A DNA stretch of 64,000 bases from Acinetobacter celticus (GTDB taxonomy: Bacteria; Pseudomonadota; Gammaproteobacteria; Pseudomonadales; Moraxellaceae). The translations under genes and the position numbers were made by a program. The notes beneath the pieces were generated by a model. That model worked only from the letters and a program-made list of their open reading frames with translations. It was not told where the DNA came from and did no database searches. Below, in pieces: positions 53,274 to 62,763 of the stretch. The stretch covers positions 124,001-188,000 of the forward strand of contig NZ_MBDL01000001.1 in assembly GCF_001707755.1 (NCBI RefSeq), given 5' to 3'. The stretch's first letter is position 1. Every line of letters starts with the position of its first letter.

Positions 53274-54281
53274 TTAACGCTGCTTACGTTTTCTATATTC
53301 CACAGGCGTTTCATTGGTCCAGCGTTTAAAAGCACGGTAAAAAGTACTTGGCTCAGAAAAACCCGTCAGATAAACAATTCGTTCTACACTTTCGGCGGTA
53401 TTGGCTAATAATTTTTTCGCCAAACGACAACGGTAATCGGACAAAATCTGCTGAAAACTAGTATTGGCTTCACTTAATTGTGTGCGCAAACGTCGTGGCG
53501 TAATGCTTAATTGCGTTGCCACCGTTTCTAATGTGGTATCCCCACTTTCTAGCGTCGAGCCAATTGCACGGCGCACTTCCCCAACTAAATCATAACGTGC
53601 CAGCTCTTGTAACTTTTCTATTGCCAATTGCTCATGTAATTGTAATAGCTCAGGTTCTGCTTGCCACAATGGATGTTCCAAAATACTTGGGTCAAAATAC
53701 AAACGAGTTTCTTTCTGACCTAAGCTCACAGGGCATTCATAAACACGGAAATATTCTTCATCGGGCGCGCCCTGTGCAAAATTAAAATCAATATAGATCG
53801 GTTCAAAATGACCTTCTGTAATGAATTTAAAAAAGCGCAAAATACCCGACATAGCACATTCAGAAAAATGACGATTCACAATATTCTCAGCCCAAGGTTG
53901 TACACCATTGGTGAGATAACAGCGACCATCTTCCAAAATTAATTTTGCATGAAAAGCATCACTGATCAGACGTTGGTAAGCCAGCGCCCGTTTAAGCCCT
54001 TCCCCAAAATTTTCGGATGAAACAAACAAATGTTCTATGACTTGGCCACGGTAAAGAGGCAAATATTCCCCCAAATGTAAGCCAATATCTGAGTCCTTAC
54101 TGACTTCTTCAGCAGCAACCCAAAATGCATACTGGGCATTTAGTGGTGTACGATCATTGGCTTCGACTTGTCCTAAGGCGACACCCGCTTTCGTTAAAAT
54201 TTCTTCCGTTGGTAAACCTGCACGACGAATTGCTTGGTAACCCAATCGCAATACGACGGATGCATCAGTTAGTTGCCCCAC
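53274..54281 (-). CDS. AraC-family transcriptional regulator (OruR/ArgR-like N-terminal domain)
   Basis: 335 residues, GTG start at 54281 with AGGAAGG upstream. The N-terminal arabinose-binding-like/OruR domain (residues ~10-190) shows LGYQAIRRAGLP and SDIGLHLGEYLP. The C-terminal AraC HTH pair (~230-335) shows LSITPRRLRTQLSEANTSFQQIL and YLTGFSEPSTFYRAFKRWT. Such regulators activate catabolic genes, but none is adjacent (truA is convergent, infA divergent). Effector unknown. Confidence 0.85.
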   Translation of the reverse strand: MGQLTDASVVLRLGYQAIRRAGLPTEEILTKAGVALGQVEANDRTPLNAQYAFWVAAEEVSKDSDIGLHLGEYLPLYRGQVIEHLFVSSENFGEGLKRALAYQRLISDAFHAKLILEDGRCYLTNGVQPWAENIVNRHFSECAMSGILRFFKFITEGHFEPIYIDFNFAQGAPDEEYFRVYECPVSLGQKETRLYFDPSILEHPLWQAEPELLQLHEQLAIEKLQELARYDLVGEVRRAIGSTLESGDTTLETVATQLSITPRRLRTQLSEANTSFQQILSDYRCRLAKKLLANTAESVERIVYLTGFSEPSTFYRAFKRWTNETPVEYRKRKQR

Positions 54282-54449
54282 TCCAGAACCTTCCTTGTAT
54301 GTACGTAGTTTATACTTAAAAAGATTGAATTTAGATTAACTGTGATTGACCGAACTGACAACATACTTAAGCATTTTTTTGTAGAAAAAATTTAACAGGG
54401 TTGTTCGCCTATTTTACTGGCAGATGGTCATTCTAACGGCCATTTCATC

Positions 54450-54478
54450 TTGTTTTTAGCAAAAAAATTGACTATAAT
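54450..54478 (+). promoter_or_regulatory. infA promoter
   Basis: TTGTTT (54450-54455), 17-base spacer, TATAAT (54473-54478), 34 bases before the infA ATG. Confidence 0.65.
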
Positions 54479-54512
54479 TTGCGCCTTTCCAATTTATTCA
54501 TTCAGGTAGGCT

Positions 54513-54734
54513 ATGGCCAATAAAGAGGAACTCATCGAGTTCGAAGGCGTTGTCACCGAGACGCTTCCTAATACTATGTTTCGTGTACGTTTAGAAAACG
54601 GTCATGAAGTGATTGCCCACATCTCTGGTAAGATGCGTAAACACTATATCCGCATTTTGACTGGCGACAGTGTGAAAGTAGAAATGACACCTTATGACTT
54701 AACTAAGGGTCGTATTACTTACCGTGCGCGTTAA
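54513..54734 (+). CDS. infA: Translation initiation factor IF-1
   Basis: 73 residues, OB fold, with [20 protein letters not shown] and [17 protein letters not shown]. It binds the ribosomal A site during initiation. AGGTAGGC precedes the ATG. Confidence 0.98.
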   Translation: MANKEELIEFEGVVTETLPNTMFRVRLENGHEVIAHISGKMRKHYIRILTGDSVKVEMTPYDLTKGRITYRAR

Positions 54735-54748
54735 GTTTTAGTGAAAGC

Positions 54749-54779
54749 AAAAAAGCCACTTTTTAAAAGTGGCTTTTTT
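54749..54779. terminator. Bidirectional terminator after infA
   Basis: AAAAAGCCACTT/AAGTGGCTTTTT stem with flanking A- and T-runs. Confidence 0.9.
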
Positions 54780-54802
54780 ATACTCATCATTTATTGAATC
54801 GG

Positions 54803-55171
54803 TTAGTGCTCATTCAATGCATTGGTTTTACAGCCAATGGTTGCACACTCTCTTAAGCGTTCACGAAGCCAGTTATTACGTTCTTGTGTGGTACTTAAAC
54901 GGCACTGCACATCAATTCCTGTCGGTGTTGTACAAGCTGCATCTCTATCACGAATCCATGCTAATTGTGATTTTTTCAAAATCGTTTTTTGATTATTTGA
55001 CAGCTTGCCACGTAAAGCTTGATAGTTTTTATTTAATTCCTCATCTGCACTTGCATACAGCTTATTCGTGCAATACACATCATCATACGTGTTTCGCGCA
55101 TTTTCACAATTGTCCGCAAAGGACAATTGACACAGCATAATACCCGCCACCAGCAATAGCATTTTTTTCAT
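54803..55171 (-). CDS. LprI-like lysozyme inhibitor (DUF1311) secreted protein
   Basis: 122 residues with a signal peptide (MKKMLLLVAGIMLCQLSFA). The mature part has paired cysteines and the LprI/DUF1311 signature: CENARNTYDDVYCTNKLYASADEELN and LKKSQLAWIRDRDAACT. LprI in mycobacteria inhibits lysozyme; in Gammaproteobacteria the role is inferred as periplasmic protection. Confidence 0.85.
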   Translation of the reverse strand: MKKMLLLVAGIMLCQLSFADNCENARNTYDDVYCTNKLYASADEELNKNYQALRGKLSNNQKTILKKSQLAWIRDRDAACTTPTGIDVQCRLSTTQERNNWLRERLRECATIGCKTNALNEH

Positions 55172-55422
55172 TGTTTCTTCCTTTATTTTTACTCTTGATC
55201 TTGAGTGTATAAATTATTTTAGTTTTTACAATAAGCCAATTTCAATAGTATATTTCAATCAATCAAAAATCAGCATAGACATATCAACAAAAACATCTGC
55301 GCTCAAAATTCCTCTTTCAGCCAATAAGTAAAAATTTTAGATCTTTATACCGTGTATCGAATCACAACAATCGTCTATCAAATATCTGCCTAAACTTATT
55401 TTATTTGGTGTGAGAATGATTG

Positions 55423-55842
55423 ATGAAATTCACGCTCTCTTATAAACGGCCTCTTGGCCTACTTTCGGTACTGTTCTTACTCATCGGCTGCGCATCTTCG
55501 CCAACACTGTCTACAGCGCAACGTGAAGCGTATTTACAGCAATTTATTGGAAAGTCTAGCCAAGAAATTCGTACACAATTGAATTTAAACCAGATCGGTT
55601 ATCAGCAAGCCGATGCCCCTGTGCTAAGTGCTCATCGTTTAACTTATACAGTGGCGCGTACCATTAACATTCCAATCCCTATGGCGCAAAACCCTGCAAT
55701 GGGAATGGGGGCAGGAACGGTCGTACCTATACCTGTAGGTTCAGCAACGCAAAGTTATGATGTTCACTTAAACTGTCAAATTAGCTTTATTTTAGAACAT
55801 GATATTGCCAAAGCGCTACAAATGACTGGGCGTACTTGTTAA
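55423..55842 (+). CDS. Putative lipoprotein of unknown function
   Basis: 139 residues from the ATG at 55423; a TTG just before is less likely. The lipoprotein signal ends at LIGCAS. The mature protein begins with a Ser/Thr-rich segment and has a Pro/Gly/Met-rich stretch (residues ~80-110) and two Cys near the C-terminus. The FIGKSSQEIRTQL segment recalls small outer-membrane lipoprotein folds (SmpA-like), but no family is certain. Confidence 0.7.
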   Translation: MKFTLSYKRPLGLLSVLFLLIGCASSPTLSTAQREAYLQQFIGKSSQEIRTQLNLNQIGYQQADAPVLSAHRLTYTVARTINIPIPMAQNPAMGMGAGTVVPIPVGSATQSYDVHLNCQISFILEHDIAKALQMTGRTC

Positions 55843-55875
55843 ACCACCCTCACATGACTTATAAAGGTGGAGATA

Positions 55876-55908
55876 TAAAAAAACGCAGCCTTTAGACTGC
55901 GTTTTTTA
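55876..55908. terminator. Bidirectional terminator
   Basis: AAAAAACGCAG/CTGCGTTTTTT hairpin, between the lipoprotein gene and leuB. Confidence 0.85.
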
Positions 55909-55927
55909 TTTGCTTAAAACTTGGTGT

Positions 55928-57007
55928 TTAGTTCAAAGCTGCTACAACAGCTTGACCCATTTCCACAGTTCCTACTTTATTCATACCTTCGGACATAATA
56001 TCCGCAGTACGTAAACCTTGGTCTAAAACAGTACCTACCGCATCTTCAATTGCTTTTGCCGCAGTTTCTTCGCGGAAGGTATAACGAAGCATCATCGCTA
56101 CAGAAAGAATGGTCGCCAATGGGTTTGCTAGGTTTTGACCTGCAATATCGGGCGCTGAACCATGACAAGGCTCGTACATGCCTTTGCCATTTTCATCTAG
56201 TGACGCCGATGGCAACATACCAATAGAACCTGTCAACATCGCAGCTTCATCAGACAAGATATCGCCAAATAAGTTACCTGTTACAATCACGTCAAACTGT
56301 TTTGGTGCACGCACCAATTGCATGGCTGCATTGTCTACATACATGTGGGATAAATTAATTTCTGGATATTTTTCTTCTTTCAATGCCGTCACTGTTTGCT
56401 TCCAAAGCTCAGTCACTTCTAGAACATTGGCTTTATCGACAGAACATACTTTACCGCCACGTAAGTTCGCCATTTCAAACGCAACTTTGGCAATACGTTT
56501 AATTTCTGATTCTGAATAAACGTCGGTATTGAAACCTTGCTTCTCGCCATTTTCTAATTCACGAATCCCACGAGGTTGGCCAAAATAAATACCCCCTGTT
56601 AATTCACGCACAATTAAAATATCTAAACCAGAGACAATTTCAGGCTTTAAACTTGACGCATCTGCCAACTGTGGATAAAGAATAGCTGGACGTAAATTTG
56701 CAAATAAATTCAATTCACTACGAATTTTTAATAGACCACGTTCAGGACGAATTGACCGTTCAATGTTATCCCATTTTGGACCACCCACAGCGCCCAATAA
56801 AATTGCATCGGCTTTTTTTGCTTGTGTAGCAGTGATCGCTGGATACGGTTCGCCATGAGCATCAATTGCGGCACCACCTAACAAACCCTGTTCCCAAGTC
56901 AAATCTAAATTAAATTTTTCATTAATGCGTGTAAGCACTTGTTCAGCGGCTTTTACAATTTCTGGGCCAATACCATCGCCAGCTAAAATCAAGATTTGTT
57001 TTGACAT
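55928..57007 (-). CDS. leuB: 3-isopropylmalate dehydrogenase
   Basis: 359 residues from the ATG at 57007 ([18 protein letters not shown]); an ATG at 57019 is four codons earlier but not family-like. Visible are [31 protein letters not shown] and [21 protein letters not shown] with the metal-binding Asp residues. It oxidises and decarboxylates 3-isopropylmalate, the third leucine step. A lipoprotein gene separates it from leuD, the order seen in Pseudomonas. Confidence 0.97.
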   Translation of the reverse strand: MSKQILILAGDGIGPEIVKAAEQVLTRINEKFNLDLTWEQGLLGGAAIDAHGEPYPAITATQAKKADAILLGAVGGPKWDNIERSIRPERGLLKIRSELNLFANLRPAILYPQLADASSLKPEIVSGLDILIVRELTGGIYFGQPRGIRELENGEKQGFNTDVYSESEIKRIAKVAFEMANLRGGKVCSVDKANVLEVTELWKQTVTALKEEKYPEINLSHMYVDNAAMQLVRAPKQFDVIVTGNLFGDILSDEAAMLTGSIGMLPSASLDENGKGMYEPCHGSAPDIAGQNLANPLATILSVAMMLRYTFREETAAKAIEDAVGTVLDQGLRTADIMSEGMNKVGTVEMGQAVVAALN

Positions 57008-57051
57008 GAGGGGTTCCATTTATAACGTCAGTGATTCAACTGACAAGATTT

Positions 57052-57615
57052 TTACATTTTTTTTTCTGCAAATTCACCCAGTCCTGTCAGGACATTGTAT
57101 GGCTTGCAAAAACGTCGAATTATTGTGCGTTCCTGAATCAAATCTACACAAAGTGGATCAGGTGCAGAAACATTCAGCAGACTACCCTGCTGTTTACTTC
57201 GGTTACGGTACATCTTAAAGGTATAGCGTTGACTGGCATTGAACTTATGAATGACATTCAACTCTTCGGCTTTATCTTTAGAAATAGGATAAAAACGAAT
57301 GACCACTTCATGCTGACCGGCAGGAACGGAAAGATAAATTGGATTACGGTTACGCAGTGACTGTGTTTGCAGACGTAAAATACCCGATTTCACGGCTACT
57401 TTTTCTAAGCGCCGACTCTCAGCATTTGAAATACGAATTTTATCAAAACGCTCAAATTCGCAATTCTCTGTTCCCGCGCAATAAATCAGCGCATTCTTTT
57501 TTGTCCTTTCTGTTTCCTTCACATTTTTAAGGTGTGAAGAATCTATACTTTGACAAGCTGAAAATGAAGCAACTAAAGCCCCAAGTAAAGTAAACCTTCC
57601 TAACAGATTATTCAT
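57052..57615 (-). CDS. Putative lipoprotein between leuD and leuB
   Basis: 187 residues. The signal ends at FSACQS, so Cys21 is likely lipidated. The mature part is basic, with paired strands (LSVPAGQHEVVIRFYP, a DUF2846-like turn) and a late Cys pair. It is on the leu operon strand, 45 bases before leuB. A small hypothetical gene occupies the same place between leuD and leuB in Pseudomonas (from memory), so the position is conserved without a known link to leucine. Confidence 0.75.
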   Translation of the reverse strand: MNNLLGRFTLLGALVASFSACQSIDSSHLKNVKETERTKKNALIYCAGTENCEFERFDKIRISNAESRRLEKVAVKSGILRLQTQSLRNRNPIYLSVPAGQHEVVIRFYPISKDKAEELNVIHKFNASQRYTFKMYRNRSKQQGSLLNVSAPDPLCVDLIQERTIIRRFCKPYNVLTGLGEFAEKKM

Positions 57616-57718
57616 GACACGAACTCAACCTGACAAAAACGGGCAATATGTGACTATAATTACTCACCGATATTAACAAGTCTTCATCAAGCTGACTATA
57701 GTTCAATACAGCAATAAC

Positions 57719-58369
57719 TTAGGCGTTTAACTCCGCAAAAACCCAAGGGCGTGAACCTTTGGTTTTTTCTTCATAAGCACGAATATCATCCGAAGCTTGT
57801 AAAGTTAAGCCAATGTCATCAAGACCATTTAACAAACAATGTTTACGAAATGGCTCAACTTCAAATTTGAAAGCGTCTCCTGTTGGAGTACGCACTTCTT
57901 GCGCTTCTAAATCGATGGTTAATTGATAACCTTCAGATGCCACACATTCTTTCAATAACTGATCGACAATTTCTTCAGACAAAATGACTGGCAACATGCC
58001 ATTTTTAAAGCTGTTATTAAAGAAAATATCTGCATAGCTCGGTGCAATTACCGTACGGAAACCATATTCTTCCAAGGCCCACGGCGCATGTTCACGACTT
58101 GAACCACAACCAAAGTTGGCGCGGGAAATTAAAATCGAAGCACCTTGGTAACGCGCTTGATTCAATACAAAATCTGGATTTTTTGGGCGTTTTGAAATAT
58201 CTTGCCCCAAAAAGCCTTCATCTAAATAACGTAATTCATCAAATAAATTATCGCCGAAACCAGTGCGCTTAATCGATTTCAAAAACTGTTTTGGAATGAT
58301 CAAGTCTGTATCAACATTGGCACGGTCTAATGGTGCAACGATACCTTGTTCAACGGTATATTTTTTCAT
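57719..58369 (-). CDS. leuD: 3-isopropylmalate dehydratase small subunit
   Basis: 216 residues, swivel domain of the isopropylmalate isomerase. [19 protein letters not shown] and the substrate loop [14 protein letters not shown] are visible, with the [13 protein letters not shown] motif. It pairs with LeuC to interconvert 2- and 3-isopropylmalate. leuC lies 25 bases upstream on the same strand. Confidence 0.97.
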   Translation of the reverse strand: MKKYTVEQGIVAPLDRANVDTDLIIPKQFLKSIKRTGFGDNLFDELRYLDEGFLGQDISKRPKNPDFVLNQARYQGASILISRANFGCGSSREHAPWALEEYGFRTVIAPSYADIFFNNSFKNGMLPVILSEEIVDQLLKECVASEGYQLTIDLEAQEVRTPTGDAFKFEVEPFRKHCLLNGLDDIGLTLQASDDIRAYEEKTKGSRPWVFAELNA

Positions 58370-58394
58370 TTTTAATTGCTCCTCTTAGCCCGAA

Positions 58395-59828
58395 TTAGAA
58401 TGAACGTACATCGACAAAATGACCTGCAATTGCGGCGGCTGCTGCCATTGCTGGACTCACCAAGTGTGTACGACCGCCATTGCCTTGACGACCTTCAAAG
58501 TTACGGTTAGACGTCGATGCACAGTGCTCGCCCGGCTGTAATTTATCTGCATTCATGGCCAAGCACATTGAACAACCTGGCTCACGCCATTCAAAACCAG
58601 CTTCAACTAAAATTTTGTCTAAGCCTTCTGCTTCTGCTTGTGCTTTGACTAAGCCAGAACCCGGTACCACCATAGCTTGTTTAATGGTGCTCGCAACTTT
58701 TTTACCTTTGGCAATTTCAGCAGCAGCACGAATATCTTCAATTCGTGAGTTGGTACAAGAACCAATAAATACGCGGTCTAACTGAATGTCTGCCAAGGCC
58801 TGACCTGCGGTCAAACCCATATAGTTATATGCACGCGTCCAGTCATTGCGCTGAATGTCATCTTTGGCTTGTTCTAAGGTTGGCACTGCTTGAGACACAG
58901 GAATGACCATTTCAGGTGATGTCCCCCAAGACACTTGTGGCTCAATTTCTTCACCTTGTAAGACCACTACGGTATCAAAGTATGCGCCTTCATCTGAATG
59001 CAAAGTATGCCAATATTCAACGGCGGTATCCCATTGTTCACCTTTCGGTGCATAAGGTCGACCTTTGACATATTCAATGGTTTTTTCATCGACAGCGACC
59101 ATTCCTACGCGCGCACCGCCTTCAATCGCCATGTTACATACCGTCATACGTCCTTCAATCGACATATCACGGAACACTTGACCACCAAATTCAATTGCGT
59201 GACCCGTACCGCCCGCAGTACCAATTTTACCAATAATGGCTAAAACCACATCTTTAGAAGTTACGCCTTGGCCTAATTGACCATCAACGCGTACCAACAT
59301 ATTTTTCATTTTCTTTTGAACTAAGCATTGCGTCGCCAATACATGTTCAACTTCTGATGTACCAATACCATGTGCCAAACAACCAAAAGCACCATGAGTG
59401 GCTGTATGCGAATCGCCACACACAACGGTCATCCCTGGCAAGGTTAAACCTTGTTCAGGGCCAACCACGTGTGCAATGCCTTGACGTATATCATTAATAT
59501 CAAACTGCACGACATTAAACGTTTTACAGTTGTCATCTAAGGTTTGCACTTGAATACGTGATGTTTCATCTTCAATACCCGCAATGCCTTCAGAACGTTC
59601 TTTTTTAGACGTTGGCACATTATGGTCTGGCGTGGCGACATTGGCGCTTAAACGCCAAGGTTGACGACCTGCCAATTGCAAGCCTTCAAAGGCCTGTGGT
59701 GACGTTACTTCATGCAATAAATGACGGTCAATATACAGTAAGCTGGAGCCATCATCTCGTTGTTTTACTAGATGGTCATCCCACAATTTGTCATATAATG
59801 TTTTTGCTTTTGGGTTCTCGCCTGCCAT
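58395..59828 (-). CDS. leuC: 3-isopropylmalate dehydratase large subunit
   Basis: 477 residues, aconitase family. [29 protein letters not shown] and the three [4Fe-4S] cysteines: one in FIGSCTNSR and two in the GCSMCLAMN loop. It is first of leuC-leuD-lipoprotein-leuB. leuA is elsewhere in the window. Confidence 0.97.
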   Translation of the reverse strand: MAGENPKAKTLYDKLWDDHLVKQRDDGSSLLYIDRHLLHEVTSPQAFEGLQLAGRQPWRLSANVATPDHNVPTSKKERSEGIAGIEDETSRIQVQTLDDNCKTFNVVQFDINDIRQGIAHVVGPEQGLTLPGMTVVCGDSHTATHGAFGCLAHGIGTSEVEHVLATQCLVQKKMKNMLVRVDGQLGQGVTSKDVVLAIIGKIGTAGGTGHAIEFGGQVFRDMSIEGRMTVCNMAIEGGARVGMVAVDEKTIEYVKGRPYAPKGEQWDTAVEYWHTLHSDEGAYFDTVVVLQGEEIEPQVSWGTSPEMVIPVSQAVPTLEQAKDDIQRNDWTRAYNYMGLTAGQALADIQLDRVFIGSCTNSRIEDIRAAAEIAKGKKVASTIKQAMVVPGSGLVKAQAEAEGLDKILVEAGFEWREPGCSMCLAMNADKLQPGEHCASTSNRNFEGRQGNGGRTHLVSPAMAAAAAIAGHFVDVRSF

Positions 59829-60134
59829 GTCGATGTTGCTCCACTGGACTGGGGTAATTCTATCATTTAATGGATTATAACCACGATTTCACATAAATCT
59901 AATTTATCATTTTTATTAGTTTACAAACTTTTTGGAATTATTATTTTAGCCTTCTATTTCTTATTTTTTTTGTTGTATAGCCCATTGTACTGACTCAATT
60001 TATGTTCTTTATCATTATTTTAAATGGCTACTAATGCTCATATTCGAATCCAATTCATCCCACAAACCATTTATTTTATATAAAAAATTTACCTCTACAC
60101 GGTGAATTGCCCTCACCGCATAGAGACGAACCGA
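59829..60134. other. 306-base gap upstream of leuC with promoter
   Basis: Very AT-rich. It holds the leuC promoter (59874-59902) and, near the right end, a weak hairpin CGGTGA (60100-60105)/TCACCG (60113-60118) after the stop of the small minus-strand gene. No coding frame is convincing. Confidence 0.6.
59874..59902 (-). promoter_or_regulatory. Promoter of the leuCDB operon
   Basis: On the minus strand: TTAGAT (59902-59897), 17-base spacer, perfect TATAAT (59879-59874), 46 bases before the leuC start. Confidence 0.6.
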
Positions 60135-60326
60135 TTAAGTCGATGAACCTGCTTGATGTTGTACCAACTGTTCAATTGCCCGAATAAGTTCTGCTTTGGC
60201 CGCACCACATTCAGCTGCAGCCCTGTTTTCATCATCTTCGTCATCTGCAATTTCATAAATAGCACAGCGTCTTTCTACTGTTCCTTCAAAAATATCCAGA
60301 AGATTTTTAATATGTTTAATATCCAT
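60135..60326 (-). CDS. Small acidic helical protein
   Basis: 63 residues from the ATG at 60326 (MDIKHIKNLLDIFEG), chosen because AGGGTGA precedes it; the frame starts earlier at 60386 but without a ribosome site. Mostly helical, with EIADDEDDENRAAAECGAAK in the middle and a single Cys. No domain recognised. It is divergent from the DUF2061 gene, whose upstream region holds a Fur-like box. Confidence 0.65.
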   Translation of the reverse strand: MDIKHIKNLLDIFEGTVERRCAIYEIADDEDDENRAAAECGAAKAELIRAIEQLVQHQAGSST

Positions 60327-60441
60327 TGTATTCACCCTGCAAGAAAAGTCTTTCGAATCGATTACTTTCCTTCCTATATCAAGCACTCAATTCATCATTT
60401 ATAAAAACGATTTTCAATAGAATAAAATTCGCTTTTACATT

Positions 60442-60460
60442 TTAAATGATAATCATTATT
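60442..60460 (+). promoter_or_regulatory. Fur-box-like site upstream of the DUF2061 gene
   Basis: The core ATGATAATCATTAT (60446-60459) is perfect, and the 19-mer matches the E. coli Fur consensus GATAATGATAATCATTATC at 15 of 19 positions. It lies 39 bases before the DUF2061 start. Confidence 0.75.
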
Positions 60461-60498
60461 ATTTAAAAACATTCAAGGCAATCACCAAGGACACCCCC

Positions 60499-60714
60499 AT
60501 GGCTAATATTCAAAAGTTTATCGACTACAACCAAAAAATCTTAAAAAAGACCTTGAGCTATTACATTATGCACATCACTGTTGCCATGTTGGTCGGCTAC
60601 TTTGTAACAGGCAGTTTAGCAATGGCTATTGCTTTAAGCTTGATAGAACCGACTGTTCAGGCTGTGGCTTTTTTCTTCCATGAAAAAATTTGGGAAAGAA
60701 ATGCCGTACAATAA
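60499..60714 (+). CDS. DUF2061 small membrane protein
   Basis: 71 residues: a basic amphipathic start (NIQKFIDYNQKILKKTLSYY), one or two membrane helices (IMHITVAMLVGYFVTGSLAMAIALSLI as the first), and the DUF2061 end FFHEKIWERN. A good ribosome site (AAGGAC) precedes the ATG. Function unknown. The upstream Fur-like box suggests iron repression, which would be new information about the family. Confidence 0.85.
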   Translation: MANIQKFIDYNQKILKKTLSYYIMHITVAMLVGYFVTGSLAMAIALSLIEPTVQAVAFFFHEKIWERNAVQ

Positions 60715-60943
60715 AATTTGTTTGCCTTGGTTGTGCCCAAACCGTTTATGTGCAGTTTTTCTTTTACATTCACAAAGAAACACCCTTCTCATTTACACTT
60801 TGTTCAGTGTTTTAGCCTTCATTGAGATTGTATTGTTCATACATGTCTATATTTACATCAATAGATACAACTTTTCCTTTGATTAATTCTTAAAATTTCT
60901 AAATAATAAAATTCTCATAAAAAATATTTATAGGTAATTTAAG

Positions 60944-61810
60944 ATGAATCTTGCCGCCTTTGAAGCTTTCGTTAAAGTAATGGAAACGGGTTCTATTTCT
61001 TTGGCAGCCGATCAGCTTTTTATTACCCAACCTGCCGTCACCAAACGTATTCACAGTTTAGAAGATTACTTTGGTGTCAAATTATTTGAATCGGCAGGAC
61101 GTGGTATTCAAGCCACACATGCAGCAAATTCACTTTTGCCTAAAGTAAAAGGTTGGTTGAATGAGCTGGGTGATATTCACCACACATTAAGTCACGAACA
61201 AAGCCAAGTTCAAGGTAAACTTAAAATTGGCACCAGTCACCATATTGGACTGCATCATCTTCCAAGCCATTTAACACGCTATGTGCAAAATTTCCCTGAA
61301 GTGACTTTAGATGTGCATTTTGTTGACTCTGAACAGGCGCATGAGCAAGTACTTGCAGGCGAATTAGAATTGGCATTTTTAACATTGCCACCGCAAGGCG
61401 ATGCACGACTCAGTTATGTCACCATTTGGAATGATCCATTGGTCTTTGTGGTCGCACCTTTTCATCCTTTGGCAGAGAAACAAAATTTAAGTTTAGAAGA
61501 TTTAATTCAGTACCCTAGCCTGTTGCCTGCTTCACAAACGTATACCAGCCAAATCACTTTGGCAGAATTTGAAAAACAAGGGGTTAAACCCAAAGTCACC
61601 ATGAGCAATAATCCCTTGGAATCTATTCGAATGTTAGTTTCCATTGGCTTAGGCTGGTCTGTCTTACCCAAAACCTTGCTCAATCAAGACTTAAAACAAT
61701 TAGATATTCCCTTAGAAATGAATCGTCAGTTGGGCATGGTTTGGCATCCGGGACGTACACAGTCCAAAGCAGCTGAAGCCTTGGTCCATGACATGAAACA
61801 GCAATCTTAA
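60944..61810 (+). CDS. LysR-family transcriptional regulator
   Basis: 288 residues. The N-terminal HTH (residues 1-60) shows FEAFVKVMETGSISLAADQLFITQPAVTKRIHSLE. The effector domain (~90-285) shows LKIGTSHHIGLHHLP and SIGLGWSVLPKTLL. A LysR gene sits near leuC in Pseudomonas too, so control of leucine genes is possible, but two small genes and ~1 kb separate them here. Target and ligand unknown. Confidence 0.88.
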   Translation: MNLAAFEAFVKVMETGSISLAADQLFITQPAVTKRIHSLEDYFGVKLFESAGRGIQATHAANSLLPKVKGWLNELGDIHHTLSHEQSQVQGKLKIGTSHHIGLHHLPSHLTRYVQNFPEVTLDVHFVDSEQAHEQVLAGELELAFLTLPPQGDARLSYVTIWNDPLVFVVAPFHPLAEKQNLSLEDLIQYPSLLPASQTYTSQITLAEFEKQGVKPKVTMSNNPLESIRMLVSIGLGWSVLPKTLLNQDLKQLDIPLEMNRQLGMVWHPGRTQSKAAEALVHDMKQQS

Positions 61811-61814
61811 GCGC

Positions 61815-61849
61815 ATAAAAAATGCCAGCTCTTCTGGCTGGCATTTTTT
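61815..61849. terminator. Bidirectional terminator
   Basis: AAAAAATGCCAGC/GCTGGCATTTTTT hairpin between convergent genes. Confidence 0.9.
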
Positions 61850-61860
61850 AGTGTGTTCAC

Positions 61861-62103
61861 TTATTTCGCAATAGAATCTTCATGCAAAGACTCATTTAGC
61901 TGATCGACAATAATGGCCCAACTGCCATCCGATTTAATCTTTTCAGCTAAAAATTGGCGTTGCCCATCTGTCCAATAGTCAGCTTCTGTAATTTTAGTTT
62001 TTGCGCTGAGTTGATGGGTGACAATAAATAGCGCAATAGCCTCATCGCTAGAGTCTAAGCCTAATTGTTCAAAAAGGTTGGTCATTCTTGGGCGGACACT
62101 CAT
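61861..62103 (-). CDS. DUF2789-family small protein
   Basis: 80 residues: LFEQLGLDSSDEAIALFI, then ADYWTDGQRQFLAEKIKSDGSWAIIVDQLN, typical of DUF2789, a short helical family of Gammaproteobacteria with no known function. A ribosome site (GGAGAAAG) lies upstream of the ATG. Confidence 0.8.
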   Translation of the reverse strand: MSVRPRMTNLFEQLGLDSSDEAIALFIVTHQLSAKTKITEADYWTDGQRQFLAEKIKSDGSWAIIVDQLNESLHEDSIAK

Positions 62104-62204
62104 TGCTTTCTCCTTATTCGATTCGCTTGATTGCTAGGCATTTTTTTCATCTCATAAAGGATATAACACGGAAATCAGTCATACTCAATTCCCCCAAAGG
62201 CCAC

Positions 62205-62663
62205 TCAATATTTTAAGAATGGCGTACTAAGCATCAATACCACAACAATTTGAGTAAATAACCACAAGAATGGCAAGCTGACCGCCGTACCGCCCGCTTC
62301 GGCAAAAACTTTTGCACTGTATTTCGGATCATGTTGATAAGCCTTAACTTTTTCTTCGGCAAAATCTAGATAAAGACGCTTCCCCATTAAGCCTAAAATT
62401 AAATGAGGCAATAGTCCCAACCACACCAAATTTTGGGGTTGGACACCAATAATTAATAAGATAAGACCGATAAACAGGCCAAACAGCGCAATCAAAAAAA
62501 AGTACGCATACATTTTTCGATACAGTAACCAGTACAGACCAAAAATGAAGCCTGCCCAGCTCAAAGCACTTTGACCTTGTTGCACAGCGATATAGGACGG
62601 CGCACGTGAACCAATAAAGGCATTTAACAACTCGGGTCTGGACAATTCACTCTTCATCTTCAA
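62205..62663 (-). CDS. DUF2628-type membrane protein
   Basis: 152 residues with about four membrane helices. The signature is the early WAGFIFGLYWLLYRKMYAYF stretch and the later YLDFAEEKVKAYQHDPKY loop, as in DUF2628 proteins. Function unknown. A short Met-rich start (MKMKSEL) is accepted; the second Met is a possible alternative. Confidence 0.8.
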   Translation of the reverse strand: MKMKSELSRPELLNAFIGSRAPSYIAVQQGQSALSWAGFIFGLYWLLYRKMYAYFFLIALFGLFIGLILLIIGVQPQNLVWLGLLPHLILGLMGKRLYLDFAEEKVKAYQHDPKYSAKVFAEAGGTAVSLPFLWLFTQIVVVLMLSTPFLKY

Positions 62664-62763
62664 TTTAATCTTCTTAATTTTTGCATGGGTTTAGGGCTTT
62701 AAAGCACAACATCTCATCTCTAAATTTGTCATGCTGATTCTATTTTCGTCAACAATTAAAAGC

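Noticed and set aside
54803..55140. Plus-strand frame of 123 codons opposite the LprI-like gene
   Set aside because: It is antisense to a gene with a clear signal peptide and family signature, and has no features of its own.
60680..60886. 68-codon plus-strand frame overlapping the end of the DUF2061 gene
   Set aside because: No ribosome site, overlaps a better gene, and the composition (many Leu, Ile, Phe in AT-rich DNA) is expected by chance.
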